Shown: positions 1 through 7,918 of the stretch, piece by piece
How positions within the stretch are numbered: the stretch's first letter is position 1
How the letters are laid out: each line of letters starts with the position of its first letter
NCBI GenBank assembly: GCA_016927635.1
Contig: JAFGMJ010000057.1
Span: forward strand, 1 to 20,089
Source: Actinomycetota bacterium
GTDB lineage: Bacteria; Actinomycetota; Humimicrobiia; Humimicrobiales; Humimicrobiaceae
Direction of reading: 5' to 3'
DNA length: 20,089 nucleotides
Translations under genes and position numbers: made by a program
Notes under the pieces: generated by a model
Seen by the model: the letters and a program-made list of their open reading frames with translations, nothing else
Databases searched by the model: none
Told to the model about the DNA's origin: nothing

Positions 1-82
1 GCAGATATAATAAACTTTATAAAAATATAAAGGCAGAAAGCAATACAGGTATTTGAGGTTTAATATTTTTAAAAAACCAGTA

Positions 83-110
83 TTTATTGCAATAAACATT
101 TTTGTTTATT
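83..110. promoter_or_regulatory. Overlapping AT-rich palindromes upstream of the first gene
   Basis: Positions 83-96 form a perfect 14-base palindrome (TTTATTGCAATAAA). Its right half is reused as the left arm of a second inverted repeat, AATAAAC (91-97) with GTTTATT (104-110) around a 6-base loop, which is followed by a T-rich run. It could be an operator for the gene at 149, or a weak terminator of a gene to the left. The rest of 1-148 is AT-rich and shows no other clear signal. AT-only repeats arise easily by chance in such sequence. Confidence 0.3.
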
Positions 111-148
111 TTTTAATAATTTTTAAAATTTATCTTTAAAGGAAAAAA

Positions 149-1273
149 ATGGCTGAAGAAAAAATTATAAGGCAGGACGGGGACAATTATTTTTTCAAGC
201 CCTATGAGGGCGAACCGGATAAGGGCAGGCTTCTGGGGGCAATGAGGAGAAAGCCTGTGGACAGGGTTCCGCATTTTGAAGTCGTAATTGAAGATAAGAC
301 AGTTGAACGCATTCTTGGCAGATACGGGGGAAATACGCTTGCTTATGGCGGCGACCCGGCAAAAGGTGCAGTTGATGAGGATAAAGTGAGGCCAATGTAT
401 CCAAAAGACTGGATAGAAATATGCCAGGCAACAGGGCAGGATTCAATAATTCTTGAAGCGCTTTGGACTCCGTTTAAAATGCTTGATAAATATGGGAAAG
501 CTGCTCTTGTAAGCGGAAAGCCTGTTAAGACAAGAAAAGACTTTGAAAAACTTATTATGCCCACAGATGCAGACATTGAAAAAAAGATGAAATATGTCCG
601 TGAATATAAGGAGGCTGTCAAAGGCACAAAAATAGGTGTAGGCATTGTTTATGCTACATTTGTAATGACTATAAATGAGTTTTTAATGGATTTGAATGAT
701 TTTATGATAGATGTTTATGAGGATTATGCTTTTATAGAATATATGTTTGATATAAGCACGGAATACTGGATAAAATTTTCAAAAGCTCTTGTAAAAGAAA
801 AAATAGACTGGTGCTACACTGCTGATGATTTTGGATTTAAAAGCGGGCTTTTTTTACCCCCCAAATTACTTAAAGAATTGTGGTTTACAAGATATAAAAA
901 AATCATGGACCCTATAAAAGAAGCTGGTATTGCAGTTATGTGCCACAGTGACGGAAAAATAGATGATATTGTGCCCTGGCTCATAGAATATGGAATAGAC
1001 GCTTTAAATCCTATGGACCCGTATTGTGTTGATTACAGGGATTATAAAATGCGCTTCGGTAAAGATATAGCACTCTGGGGAAATATTGATATTGAATTTC
1101 CCCTTGCAAAAGGCACGCCTGAAGACGTAAGAAAAGATGTAAAGGAACATATGGATATATTAAAGCCCGGATACGGTTATATATGCAGTTCTTCGCACTC
1201 TATAGTAAATTACATTCCTTTTGAGAATTTTGTTGCATTTATAGATGCTGTTCATGAATATGGAAAATACTGA
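149..1273 (+). CDS. Uroporphyrinogen decarboxylase-family (UroD-like) protein, probable methyltransferase type
   Basis: This is a cytoplasmic protein of 374 residues with the UroD-like TIM-barrel pattern. It has an N-terminal RKPVDRVP segment (about 34-41), a DDFGFKSGLFLPP segment (about 226-238), CHSDGKIDDIV (265-275) and a C-terminal YICSSSHSI (344-352). The classical HemE N-terminal RQAGRY signature is absent, so haem synthesis is unlikely. In the related MtaA/MtbA/CmuA branch, His and Cys residues bind a zinc that activates a thiol. His266 and Cys346 are candidates here, but the usual HxC pair is replaced by HSD. The ATG is preceded by AAAGGA at a good distance. A class III aminotransferase follows 53 bases downstream and probably shares the transcript. 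A role in methyl transfer from a corrinoid is suggested by the MttB genes further along, but it is not shown. The substrate is unknown. Confidence 0.75.
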   Translation: MAEEKIIRQDGDNYFFKPYEGEPDKGRLLGAMRRKPVDRVPHFEVVIEDKTVERILGRYGGNTLAYGGDPAKGAVDEDKVRPMYPKDWIEICQATGQDSIILEALWTPFKMLDKYGKAALVSGKPVKTRKDFEKLIMPTDADIEKKMKYVREYKEAVKGTKIGVGIVYATFVMTINEFLMDLNDFMIDVYEDYAFIEYMFDISTEYWIKFSKALVKEKIDWCYTADDFGFKSGLFLPPKLLKELWFTRYKKIMDPIKEAGIAVMCHSDGKIDDIVPWLIEYGIDALNPMDPYCVDYRDYKMRFGKDIALWGNIDIEFPLAKGTPEDVRKDVKEHMDILKPGYGYICSSSHSIVNYIPFENFVAFIDAVHEYGKY

Positions 1274-1326
1274 TATCTTAAAGAAATTTTTTTTAGTTTA
1301 ACTTTATAAAGATGAGGAGATTATAA

Positions 1327-2682
1327 ATGACTGCAGCTTTTAAAAAATCTGGAAAAATACCTGATATCTTAATTACTCCGCCTGGCCCTAAATCAAAGAG
1401 CTGGCATGAAAGGGCAGCAAGGCATATGAAAGGATATTCAAACCAGGTAAAGCAATTTCCTGTTGTCTGGGAAAGCGGGCAGGGAAATACCATGACAGAC
1501 GTTGACGGAAACACTTATATAGATTTTTCTGCAGGCATATACTGCAATAGTACGGGGCACTGCCACCCGAAAGTTTCAGAAAAGATAAAAGAATACTCGG
1601 ATAAACTTATGAATTGCCATGATTTTACCACTCCTGTTAAAACACTTTTTCTTGAAAAACTTGCATCGCTACTTCCGGGAAGTATTAATGGCATCCAACT
1701 TTATTGCGGAGGCTCTGAGGCTGTTGAGGCAGCGCTTAGGGCTGTCAGGGTAATAAAAGGCGGTAAATATGAAATGTTTTCATTCTGGGGGGACTGGCAC
1801 GGAAAAACAATGGCTTCAATGAGCCTGTCATCCCTTGGAAATGAAGCGTTTGGCCCAAGAGCTGCAGGATGCCACTTAAGCCCGACTCCCAACTGTTTCA
1901 GGTGCCCTTTCAAACTCAAATACCCTGAATGCGGCCTTGTGTGCATGGATATACTTGAGGGCACTATCGATAATGAAGGCACAGGTATGCAGGCTGCAGT
2001 TATCATGGAACTTATACAGGGCTACAGTGGCACAGTTGTTTATCCTGATGAGGTTTATTCCAGGATTAGTGAGATTTGTAAAAAAAGAGAAATGCTTTTT
2101 GTGGTAGATGAGATACTTACAGGTATGGGCCGCACAGGTAAAATGTTCTGCTGTGAGAATTTCGGGCTGGTACCGGATGTGATAACTCTTGGCAAAGGCG
2201 TGGGCGGAGGCTTTCCTGTAAGCGCATTTGCAGTTAAAGAAGAATATGACTGGGCCCTGGAAAAAGCCTCAGCATCTACAACCTATGGGGGAAACCCGAT
2301 AGCATGCGCTGCAGGGCTTGCAACGCTTGAGGTCATTGAGGAAGAAAATATACTTGAAAATGTAAATGCTGTGGGAGCGCACATTAAAAAAAGGCTTTTT
2401 AAGTTAAAAGAAAACCATTCCATAGTTGGAGATGTGCGGGGCAGGGGTCTTCTTTTAGCAATTGACCTTGTAAAAGGCAGGGGCACAAATGAAGCTTTTG
2501 TTGAAGCTGGAAAAATGGTATATGAAAAAGCATTTTCAAATGGCCTTGCATGGATACCGGCTGAAAATATTTTAAGGCTTGCCCCACCTCTTACAATGAC
2601 TGAAGAACTTGCAGATAAAGCAATAGATATAATAGATGAAGCAATTACTGAAGTTGAAAAATATTTTAAAATATCAACTTAA
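1327..2682 (+). CDS. Class III PLP-dependent aminotransferase
   Basis: The protein has 451 residues, the usual length for fold-type I class III aminotransferases (4-aminobutyrate, ornithine, dialkylglycine types). Visible elements are GGSEAVEAALR (128-138) in the PLP-phosphate region, FVVDEILTGMGRTG (258-271) with PLP-contacting Asp261, and TLGKGVGGGFPVSA (287-300) with Lys290 as the Schiff-base lysine. TTYGGNP (318-324) is the conserved late motif. Residues 182-206 hold five cysteines (182, 190, 193, 202, 206), including an NCFRCPF stretch seen in some 4-aminobutyrate/2-oxoacid aminotransferase subgroups. The ATG follows a GAGGAG site. It probably forms a two-gene unit with the UroD-like gene upstream. 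The amino donor cannot be read from the sequence; an omega-amino acid or amine, with pyruvate or 2-oxoglutarate as acceptor, is the family norm. Confidence 0.88.
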   Translation: MTAAFKKSGKIPDILITPPGPKSKSWHERAARHMKGYSNQVKQFPVVWESGQGNTMTDVDGNTYIDFSAGIYCNSTGHCHPKVSEKIKEYSDKLMNCHDFTTPVKTLFLEKLASLLPGSINGIQLYCGGSEAVEAALRAVRVIKGGKYEMFSFWGDWHGKTMASMSLSSLGNEAFGPRAAGCHLSPTPNCFRCPFKLKYPECGLVCMDILEGTIDNEGTGMQAAVIMELIQGYSGTVVYPDEVYSRISEICKKREMLFVVDEILTGMGRTGKMFCCENFGLVPDVITLGKGVGGGFPVSAFAVKEEYDWALEKASASTTYGGNPIACAAGLATLEVIEEENILENVNAVGAHIKKRLFKLKENHSIVGDVRGRGLLLAIDLVKGRGTNEAFVEAGKMVYEKAFSNGLAWIPAENILRLAPPLTMTEELADKAIDIIDEAITEVEKYFKIST

Positions 2683-2737
2683 AATGCATTATATTTATTG
2701 ATAATTTATATACTTTAAAAATAGCAGATTCCTGGTT

Positions 2738-2755
2738 AGCAGATATTCTGTTTTT
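2738..2755 (+). terminator. Weak terminator-like stem-loop after the aminotransferase gene
   Basis: AGCAGA and TCTGTT pair across a 3-base loop (six pairs, one of them G-T), and a short T run follows at 2751-2755. The stem is short, so its strength is doubtful. It lies 55 bases after the aminotransferase stop codon and before the regulator gene, a reasonable place for the first operon to end. Confidence 0.3.
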
Positions 2756-2841
2756 ATTAAAATATTGAAATATAAATGTTCTTTGAAAAATGAATAATTG
2801 CTGCCAATTTATAATGCTTGGCTGTCCAGAATATATTTTTA

Positions 2842-2909
2842 TTGATTTTTCTACAAAAATTATATAATATTACGCTAAATTACATCTTTATTATTCTATT
2901 TTATATAAT
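2842..2909 (+). promoter_or_regulatory. Candidate promoter elements for the DeoR-type regulator
   Basis: Two exact TATAAT boxes lie upstream of the regulator, at 2863-2868 and 2904-2909. The first has a TTGATT at 2842-2847, but the spacer is only 15 bases. The second has no convincing -35 box; a start from it would leave a very short leader before the ATG at 2931. The 248-base gap is extremely AT-rich, so chance boxes are expected. Confidence 0.3.
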
Positions 2910-2930
2910 ATTTCTTAATTTTTGTAAAAA

Positions 2931-3719
2931 ATGGACAGAGCATTGTATCCGGAAGACAGAAGAAAAAAAATTGTTGATATAATAAAGGGCAAAAACGGAA
3001 ACATGCCTGTAAAGGAGCTTGCCGGGTATATTAAAATCTCCCAGTCTGCTTTGTATAAAGATCTAAGCATACTTGAAAACCAGAGAATCATTAAAAAGAC
3101 TTATGGTAGGTTGGAATTTTTAACTTCTGAGGAAAGACATCATAATTTTTATCTAAACCTGCAAAAAAATGCAGCTAAAAAAAAGATGATTGCCAGAAAA
3201 GCCGTTACGCTTGTAAATGATAATGAAACATTGTTTATTGACGGCTCAACGACAACATTTTATTTCTGTGAAGAACTGAAAAAGCAGAACCTCCAGAATA
3301 TCACAATAATTACAAATTCTATTTTTGTGCCAAGAGAAATGATAATGCAGGGAAATATAAATATTATTTGTGTCGGAGGAATGGTCAATAAATTTATCGG
3401 CACAAGCGATGGCGAACATTGGGAGCTTCTGGTGAAAAATAATTTTTATGCAAATAAATTTTTCTTTTCATGTTACAGCATGTCTACCGATGTGGGCGTT
3501 CTTGACCCTGTCCAGACAGATGCAAGCATGAAGGCAGTTTTTGCAGCAAAATCGCAGAAAAAAATATGCCTTGTAGACAGTTCGAAATTCAAGCTTTACA
3601 GTACTCATAACTGGATAAGTCTTGAAAAAATAGACATTATAATATCTGACAGCGGAATTGATCCGGAAGTCAGCGATGGCCTTAAGGCAAAAGGCATGGA
3701 GCTGATAATAGCCAGCTGA
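2931..3719 (+). CDS. DeoR-family transcriptional regulator
   Basis: This is a 262-residue protein with the two-part DeoR layout. An N-terminal winged helix-turn-helix covers about residues 8-60 (RRKKIVDIIKG, then VKELAGYIKISQSALYKDL). A C-terminal sensor domain covers about 80-240, with the sugar-phosphate-site motif DGSTTT near residue 104 and CLVDSSKF near residue 220. Family members usually repress sugar operons and respond to a phosphorylated intermediate. It sits directly upstream of the ABC importer genes in the same direction, so control of the downstream sugar locus is the natural inference. The ATG lacks a recognisable Shine-Dalgarno sequence (TTTGTAAAAA precedes it), unlike nearly every other gene here, so it may be weakly translated or have a very short leader. 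The effector is unknown. Confidence 0.88.
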   Translation: MDRALYPEDRRKKIVDIIKGKNGNMPVKELAGYIKISQSALYKDLSILENQRIIKKTYGRLEFLTSEERHHNFYLNLQKNAAKKKMIARKAVTLVNDNETLFIDGSTTTFYFCEELKKQNLQNITIITNSIFVPREMIMQGNINIICVGGMVNKFIGTSDGEHWELLVKNNFYANKFFFSCYSMSTDVGVLDPVQTDASMKAVFAAKSQKKICLVDSSKFKLYSTHNWISLEKIDIIISDSGIDPEVSDGLKAKGMELIIAS

Positions 3720-3880
3720 TAATTCAATTTGTTTTCTGGAATCAATACTTATCACTAAAAATTTTAATAATAAGCTGATAAGCAATTATTTTTAATAAAA
3801 AGTTTATGCATGAAAAGATAATACTGGCTTGCATAAAAAACAAAAAGGGCAATAAGTTAAAAACAAAAAAGGAGGAAAAA

Positions 3881-5059
3881 ATGAATAAAATGAAGGTAGC
3901 CTTAATTGCGGGGCTGGTTTTCATCGTATTGCTTGCAATGTCAGTTATACCCGGTTGCAAGACTGAAGCAGTAGAAGAGACCACCGCTGCCGCTGAGGAG
4001 ACAACTGCAGCAGCAGAAGAGACAACTGCAGCAGCAGAGGAGACAACCGCAGCCGCAGAGGAGACAACTGCAGCAGCAGGAGGGACCACATATGAAGATT
4101 TCAGGGCAATGGCAGTTGCAGGCGAATATGTCGGCGAACCTGCTAAAGGCCATACAATGGCATTTGCAAACATCATAAAGGCTTTCCCTTTCTGCACATC
4201 AGTTGAAAATAATATTATTGAAGAGTGGAAGCTTGCTGGTGGGGCAGACGCAGACCTTACCGTGCTTGACAATGCTGCAGACCCTAACATAGCCATACAG
4301 AATAAGGATATAATATTCAATAAAAATCCTGAAGTGTTTTTGCAGTTCCAGTTTGATGCAAAAATCAATGACCAGATAGCTGTTGAAGCCAAAGAAAAAG
4401 GAATTTTCATAATTGCAATAGACGTACCGGTAGGGGATTTCCCGTTTATGGGCGTCGATAATTATGGAACAGCTGTTCTAACAGGAGACTGGGCAATAGA
4501 GCAAATAGAGGCAATGGGTGGAATAGATATGGTTGATCTTGTCCTTTATCAGACAAACCCGACTGTAGGTGAAACAGTATTCTTGAGGATAAAAGGCTCA
4601 GTAGACCAGATGGTTGCTAAATATGGCGATGACTTAAATCCTGATGTTGATGGCGGCAAAGGCGTCTGGGCAGTAGTTGATTCTTCATCCACTGAAAAAG
4701 CTAAAACAGATTTCCAGAACATACTTGCAAAATACCCCGCAGCTGAAAGCATAGCTGTGTTCTGTCTTAATGACCAGAGTGCTTCAGGTTACCAGGCAGC
4801 TGCAGATATATCTGGAAGATGGGATGCCGAAAAGACACTTATGATGTCACAGGGCCTTGACGAACTTGGAATGCAGCTTATAAGGGATGGAGCCATAGAT
4901 GGAGATTCTTCATACTTCCCTGAGAAATATGGCGAATATTGCATACCTGGCGCTCTTGCATACATGTATGGCGGCGCAGAGGCAGTTCCAAAAGAAATGT
5001 TTGTTGACAATGTGATTATTACTCCAGCAAATATCGATGAATATTATCCTGTACAATAA
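3881..5059 (+). CDS. Sugar ABC transporter substrate-binding lipoprotein (RbsB-like, type 1 periplasmic-binding fold)
   Basis: The protein has 392 residues. I take the ATG at 3881 rather than the upstream in-frame ATG at 3806, because AAGGAGG lies just before 3881 and the signal peptide then begins properly. The signal sequence has Lys at 3 and 5, a hydrophobic core at 6-21 and a lipobox ending at Cys26 (VIPGC). A linker of five exact EETTAAA heptads (32-66) joins the lipid anchor to the binding domain. The remainder reads as the RbsB/rhamnose-receptor type: two lobes with IIAIDVPVG (about 185-195), QSASGYQAAADI in the second lobe and a C-terminal VIITPANIDEYYP. It should deliver a sugar or related polyol to the ATPase and permeases downstream. 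Neighbouring genes suggest a 6-deoxyhexose-like ligand, but ligand identity cannot be read from the sequence. Confidence 0.92.
   Translation: MNKMKVALIAGLVFIVLLAMSVIPGCKTEAVEETTAAAEETTAAAEETTAAAEETTAAAEETTAAAGGTTYEDFRAMAVAGEYVGEPAKGHTMAFANIIKAFPFCTSVENNIIEEWKLAGGADADLTVLDNAADPNIAIQNKDIIFNKNPEVFLQFQFDAKINDQIAVEAKEKGIFIIAIDVPVGDFPFMGVDNYGTAVLTGDWAIEQIEAMGGIDMVDLVLYQTNPTVGETVFLRIKGSVDQMVAKYGDDLNPDVDGGKGVWAVVDSSSTEKAKTDFQNILAKYPAAESIAVFCLNDQSASGYQAAADISGRWDAEKTLMMSQGLDELGMQLIRDGAIDGDSSYFPEKYGEYCIPGALAYMYGGAEAVPKEMFVDNVIITPANIDEYYPVQ
3974..4078 (+). repeat. Five tandem 21-bp coding repeats (EETTAAA heptads)
   Basis: Five consecutive 21-base units each encode Glu-Glu-Thr-Thr-Ala-Ala-Ala, residues 32-66 of the receptor lipoprotein. 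Units differ only at synonymous positions (for example GAA/GAG and GCA/GCC/GCT), so the protein repeat is exact while the DNA repeat has drifted. It acts as a tether between the lipid-anchored Cys26 and the ligand-binding domain, and is a likely site of copy-number change by slippage. Confidence 0.93.
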
Positions 5060-5114
5060 TTAATGTAGCCTGATTTTTTCCAGGCAAAGCTTTTAAACAG
5101 GATATAATTAAAGT

Positions 5115-5139
5115 CCGGGGACATCTAAAATGTCCCCGG
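5115..5139 (+). terminator. Strong intercistronic stem-loop after the receptor gene
   Basis: A perfect 10-bp GC-rich stem, CCGGGGACAT (5115-5124) with ATGTCCCCGG (5130-5139), closes a 5-base CTAAA loop 55 bases after the receptor stop codon. The following sequence is T-rich but broken by A residues, so it may terminate only partly. Such structures between a receptor gene and its ATPase/permease genes often protect the upstream mRNA end and let the receptor be made in excess. This is the clearest RNA hairpin I found between genes. Confidence 0.75.
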
Positions 5140-5386
5140 GTTAAATATTTTAATGCTAATATGCAGATTTTTAACAGGTTTACTTTTAAAAATTATCCGG
5201 TATTTATTATTTTTTATTTCATTTTTAAAACTGTATAATAAATTGTTTAAAGATATTAAAAAATCCAGATACATGTCACTGTGAATGTAAAAAACAGGTT
5301 CATTTACTATTTCAATTATTCATTTAGATAATAATTTAAATTTCTATATATTATTATTCAAAGTAAAATATGAAAGGTGATGTCTT
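5140..5386 (+). other. AT-rich gap between receptor and ATPase genes
   Basis: Together with the stem-loop before it, this forms the only gap above 300 bases (5060-5386). I see no small gene, no riboswitch-like fold and no repeat in it. A TATAAT box lies at 5234-5239 without a good -35 element, so an internal promoter for the ATPase and permeases is possible but weakly supported. It ends with the AAAGGTG ribosome-binding site of the ATPase gene. Confidence 0.4.
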
Positions 5387-6886
5387 TTGAATGATGAAAA
5401 CAGCAATAATTATCTTCTTGAAATGAAAAACATTACCAAGAATTTTCCGGGTGTAAGAGCCCTCAACGATGTTTCCTTTTATCTTAAAAAGGGCGAAATA
5501 CTCGGCCTTCTGGGAGAAAACGGCGCAGGAAAATCAACGCTTATCAAGATACTTTCCGGCGATTACTCTCTTGAAAAAGGAGAAATATATATAGACGGGC
5601 AAAGCCAGGTATTTTTAAGCCCACATGAGTCAATTTCTGCAGGCATCAGGGTAATTTATCAGGAGCTTAATTCTTTTGATTCGCTTACAGTTGCAGAAAA
5701 TATTTTTGCGGACAATATAATCCAAAACAAGCTGGGCATCGTAAGCTGGAAAAAAATGAACCAGAAATCTAAGGAAATACTCAGAAACCTTGGCTCTCAG
5801 ATAGACCCTGCTGAATATGTGGAAAACTTAAGTGTCGGGGGAAAGCAGATTGTTGAAATAGCAAAAGCAATAAGGCGTAAAGCCAAAATACTTGTAATGG
5901 ATGAACCGACATCTGCGCTTACAGAAAGGGATGTCGAGCATCTATATGAGATAATACGAAAATTAAAATCCGATGGCGTGTCTATAATATATATATCCCA
6001 CAGGATAGAGGAAATCTTTGAGATAACAGACAGGGTAGTGGTGCTGAGGGATTCAAAAAAAGTGGGTGAGAAAAAAACATCTGATACGAACCGCTCCGAA
6101 CTGGTTCATATGATTGTCGGAAGAGATCTTTCCGAGCAATATAAAAGAAGGGAAATTCAAAAAGGAAACGTTGTATTTGAAGTCAAAAATTTAAGCTATC
6201 TTGACAGGCTAAAAGATATTTCTTTTTCAGTAAAAGAAGGCGAGATTGTCGCATTTTTTGGTCTGCTTGGATCTGGCACCCATACGCTTTTTTCAGTTCT
6301 TTTTGGAGATAAGAAAAAAACAGTAGGAGATGTTTTTATAGAAGGTAAAAAAGTCGACATAGAGCACCCATTTACAGCCAAAGCTTTCAGGCTTGGATAT
6401 ATTCCTTATGACAGAAAAGAAGAAGGAATAGCGCTGGGGCTTAATGTAAAGCAGAATATCACATCGACCAACCTTGAAAATATAGGGAAAGGTTTTATGC
6501 TTGACAGAAATACCGAGAATCTGCATGCAAACAGCTGGTTTAAAAAACTGAACATAAAAGCTCCCGGCATAGATACGCCTTCAAAAAGCCTTTCAGGCGG
6601 AAACCAGCAGAAAGTGGTTGTTGCAAAATGGCTTGAAAAAGATTCCAAAATATTTTTAATGAGCGAGCCCACGCGTGGCATAGACATCGGTTCAAAAGCA
6701 GAGATATATGAAATAGCTGAAGGCCTTTGTTCTCAGGGGGCAGCTGTTTTGATGGTTTCAGGTGAACTTCCTGAAATACTTTCGGTTTCTGACAGGGTAA
6801 TTGTGATGAAGGATGGGAAAGTAGTTAAAGAATTTATCACAAAGGATACCTCACAGGAAGAATTAATGCATTTTGCAACTGCATGA
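5387..6886 (+). CDS. Sugar ABC transporter ATP-binding protein, fused double domain (RbsA/MglA type)
   Basis: The protein has 499 residues, the normal length for two fused nucleotide-binding domains. The start is TTG at 5387, with AAAGGTG 7 bases upstream; an ATG four bases later is out of frame. Domain 1 is complete: Walker A GENGAGKST (43-51), signature LSVGGKQ (148-154), Walker B ILVMDEPT (168-175), switch His205. Domain 2 is degenerate: its P-loop reads GLLGSGTHTL (292-301) with no Lys, and Walker B reads IFLMSEPT (422-429) with Ser replacing the Asp. The LSGGNQQK signature (402-409) is intact. Loss of the second Walker A lysine is common in this family; the Asp-to-Ser change goes further. 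It powers uptake with the receptor and the two permeases in the same operon. Confidence 0.95.
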   Translation: MNDENSNNYLLEMKNITKNFPGVRALNDVSFYLKKGEILGLLGENGAGKSTLIKILSGDYSLEKGEIYIDGQSQVFLSPHESISAGIRVIYQELNSFDSLTVAENIFADNIIQNKLGIVSWKKMNQKSKEILRNLGSQIDPAEYVENLSVGGKQIVEIAKAIRRKAKILVMDEPTSALTERDVEHLYEIIRKLKSDGVSIIYISHRIEEIFEITDRVVVLRDSKKVGEKKTSDTNRSELVHMIVGRDLSEQYKRREIQKGNVVFEVKNLSYLDRLKDISFSVKEGEIVAFFGLLGSGTHTLFSVLFGDKKKTVGDVFIEGKKVDIEHPFTAKAFRLGYIPYDRKEEGIALGLNVKQNITSTNLENIGKGFMLDRNTENLHANSWFKKLNIKAPGIDTPSKSLSGGNQQKVVVAKWLEKDSKIFLMSEPTRGIDIGSKAEIYEIAEGLCSQGAAVLMVSGELPEILSVSDRVIVMKDGKVVKEFITKDTSQEELMHFATA

Positions 6887-6944
6887 TTTTAATTTTTGAT
6901 TTTTTTAAAATTTTTAAATATTTAGGCATAAGAAAGGTTGTTAA

Positions 6945-7913
6945 ATGGATGGAAAGGTTTTGGAGAAAAAAAAGACAAGCTTTAGGCTCACTGACACCCT
7001 TATCCTGCTCATTGCATTAATAGCTCTGGTCCTGATTTTTTCACTTATAAGAAGAGAATTCTTTTCTTACGATAATATAAGCACAATGCTTAAAAATATG
7101 GTAATAACCGGTGTTCTTGCGCTTGGCCTGACGCCGCTTATGATAGCAAGAGGCCTTGATATATCATTTGGCGCAAGTATTTCCTTCTCAGGCGTGCTTA
7201 TGGCATATCTGTATAATCTTGGTATAGGTCTTCCTTATTGCCTTATCGTAGGTGTGGCAGCAGCTGTGCTTGTAGGTTTTTTAAACGGGCTTCTTATTGA
7301 AAAATTTGATCTAATACCAATAATACTGACACTGGGTATGATGTCCATACTCAGTGCTCTTGCCCTGGTTATGAGTGAGGGCCGCTCTTTATCAATGCTT
7401 ACGGACCAGCTTTACTATTTTGCAACAAGGACATTTTTAAAAATCCCTATTTCACTTTTTGTACTTATAATATTTATTATTGTTTTCTGGTTTATTCTTA
7501 CATTTACAAAAACGGGAAGGACCATTTATATAATAGGTGCAAATCCAAAGGTTGCTACACTTTCCGGCATAAAAGTCCAGAAAGTCAGGATACTTCTTTA
7601 CACTTTTATGGGGCTTGTCACTGGTATTGCATCCATTGTAATGGTTGCAATGACAGGTGTCGGCAACCCCCTGGCCGGCGCAAAAATGGCCCTGCCGGTG
7701 CTTTCTGCAGTAGTTCTGGGAGGAATATCTCTTGCGGGAGGCGCAGGCAGTGTGTGGGGAACAGTAATAGGCGTACTTATAGTATCGGTGATTTTTAATG
7801 GTCTTTCTGTTTTAAATGTCCCCTCATATTTCATACAGGTTTTCCAGGGGCTTGCCCTTATATTAATTGTTTCACTTTATGAAGTCAGAAACCAAAGAGC
7901 TGCAAGGAGATAA
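6945..7913 (+). CDS. Sugar ABC transporter permease 1 (RbsC-like)
   Basis: This is a 322-residue integral membrane protein of the branched-chain/ribose permease type. A short charged N-terminus (1-15) precedes a series of hydrophobic segments, about 8-10 by eye. Family marks include GLTPLMIARGLDISFGA (about 61-77) and, near the C-terminus, AVVLGGISLAGGAGSVWGT, which is the conserved segment contacting the ATPase. AGAAAGG precedes the ATG. The second permease starts 5 bases after its stop codon, so the two are translationally close and probably form a heterodimeric channel. Specificity is not determined by this subunit alone. Confidence 0.93.
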   Translation: MDGKVLEKKKTSFRLTDTLILLIALIALVLIFSLIRREFFSYDNISTMLKNMVITGVLALGLTPLMIARGLDISFGASISFSGVLMAYLYNLGIGLPYCLIVGVAAAVLVGFLNGLLIEKFDLIPIILTLGMMSILSALALVMSEGRSLSMLTDQLYYFATRTFLKIPISLFVLIIFIIVFWFILTFTKTGRTIYIIGANPKVATLSGIKVQKVRILLYTFMGLVTGIASIVMVAMTGVGNPLAGAKMALPVLSAVVLGGISLAGGAGSVWGTVIGVLIVSVIFNGLSVLNVPSYFIQVFQGLALILIVSLYEVRNQRAARR

Positions 7914-7918
7914 AACAT

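Noticed and set aside
3806..3880. Upstream in-frame ATG extending the receptor lipoprotein by 25 residues
   Set aside because: The extension is Lys-rich, would bury the signal peptide, and overlaps the strong AAGGAGG site used by the ATG at 3881.
3974..4078. CRISPR or non-coding direct repeat
   Set aside because: The 21-base units are contiguous, without spacers, and encode an exact protein heptad in the receptor gene.
3742..4410. Long minus-strand open frame of 222 codons with Ser-Ala-Val repeats
   Set aside because: It lies antisense to the receptor lipoprotein gene; its repeats are the complement of the EETTAAA heptads and there is no ribosome-binding site.
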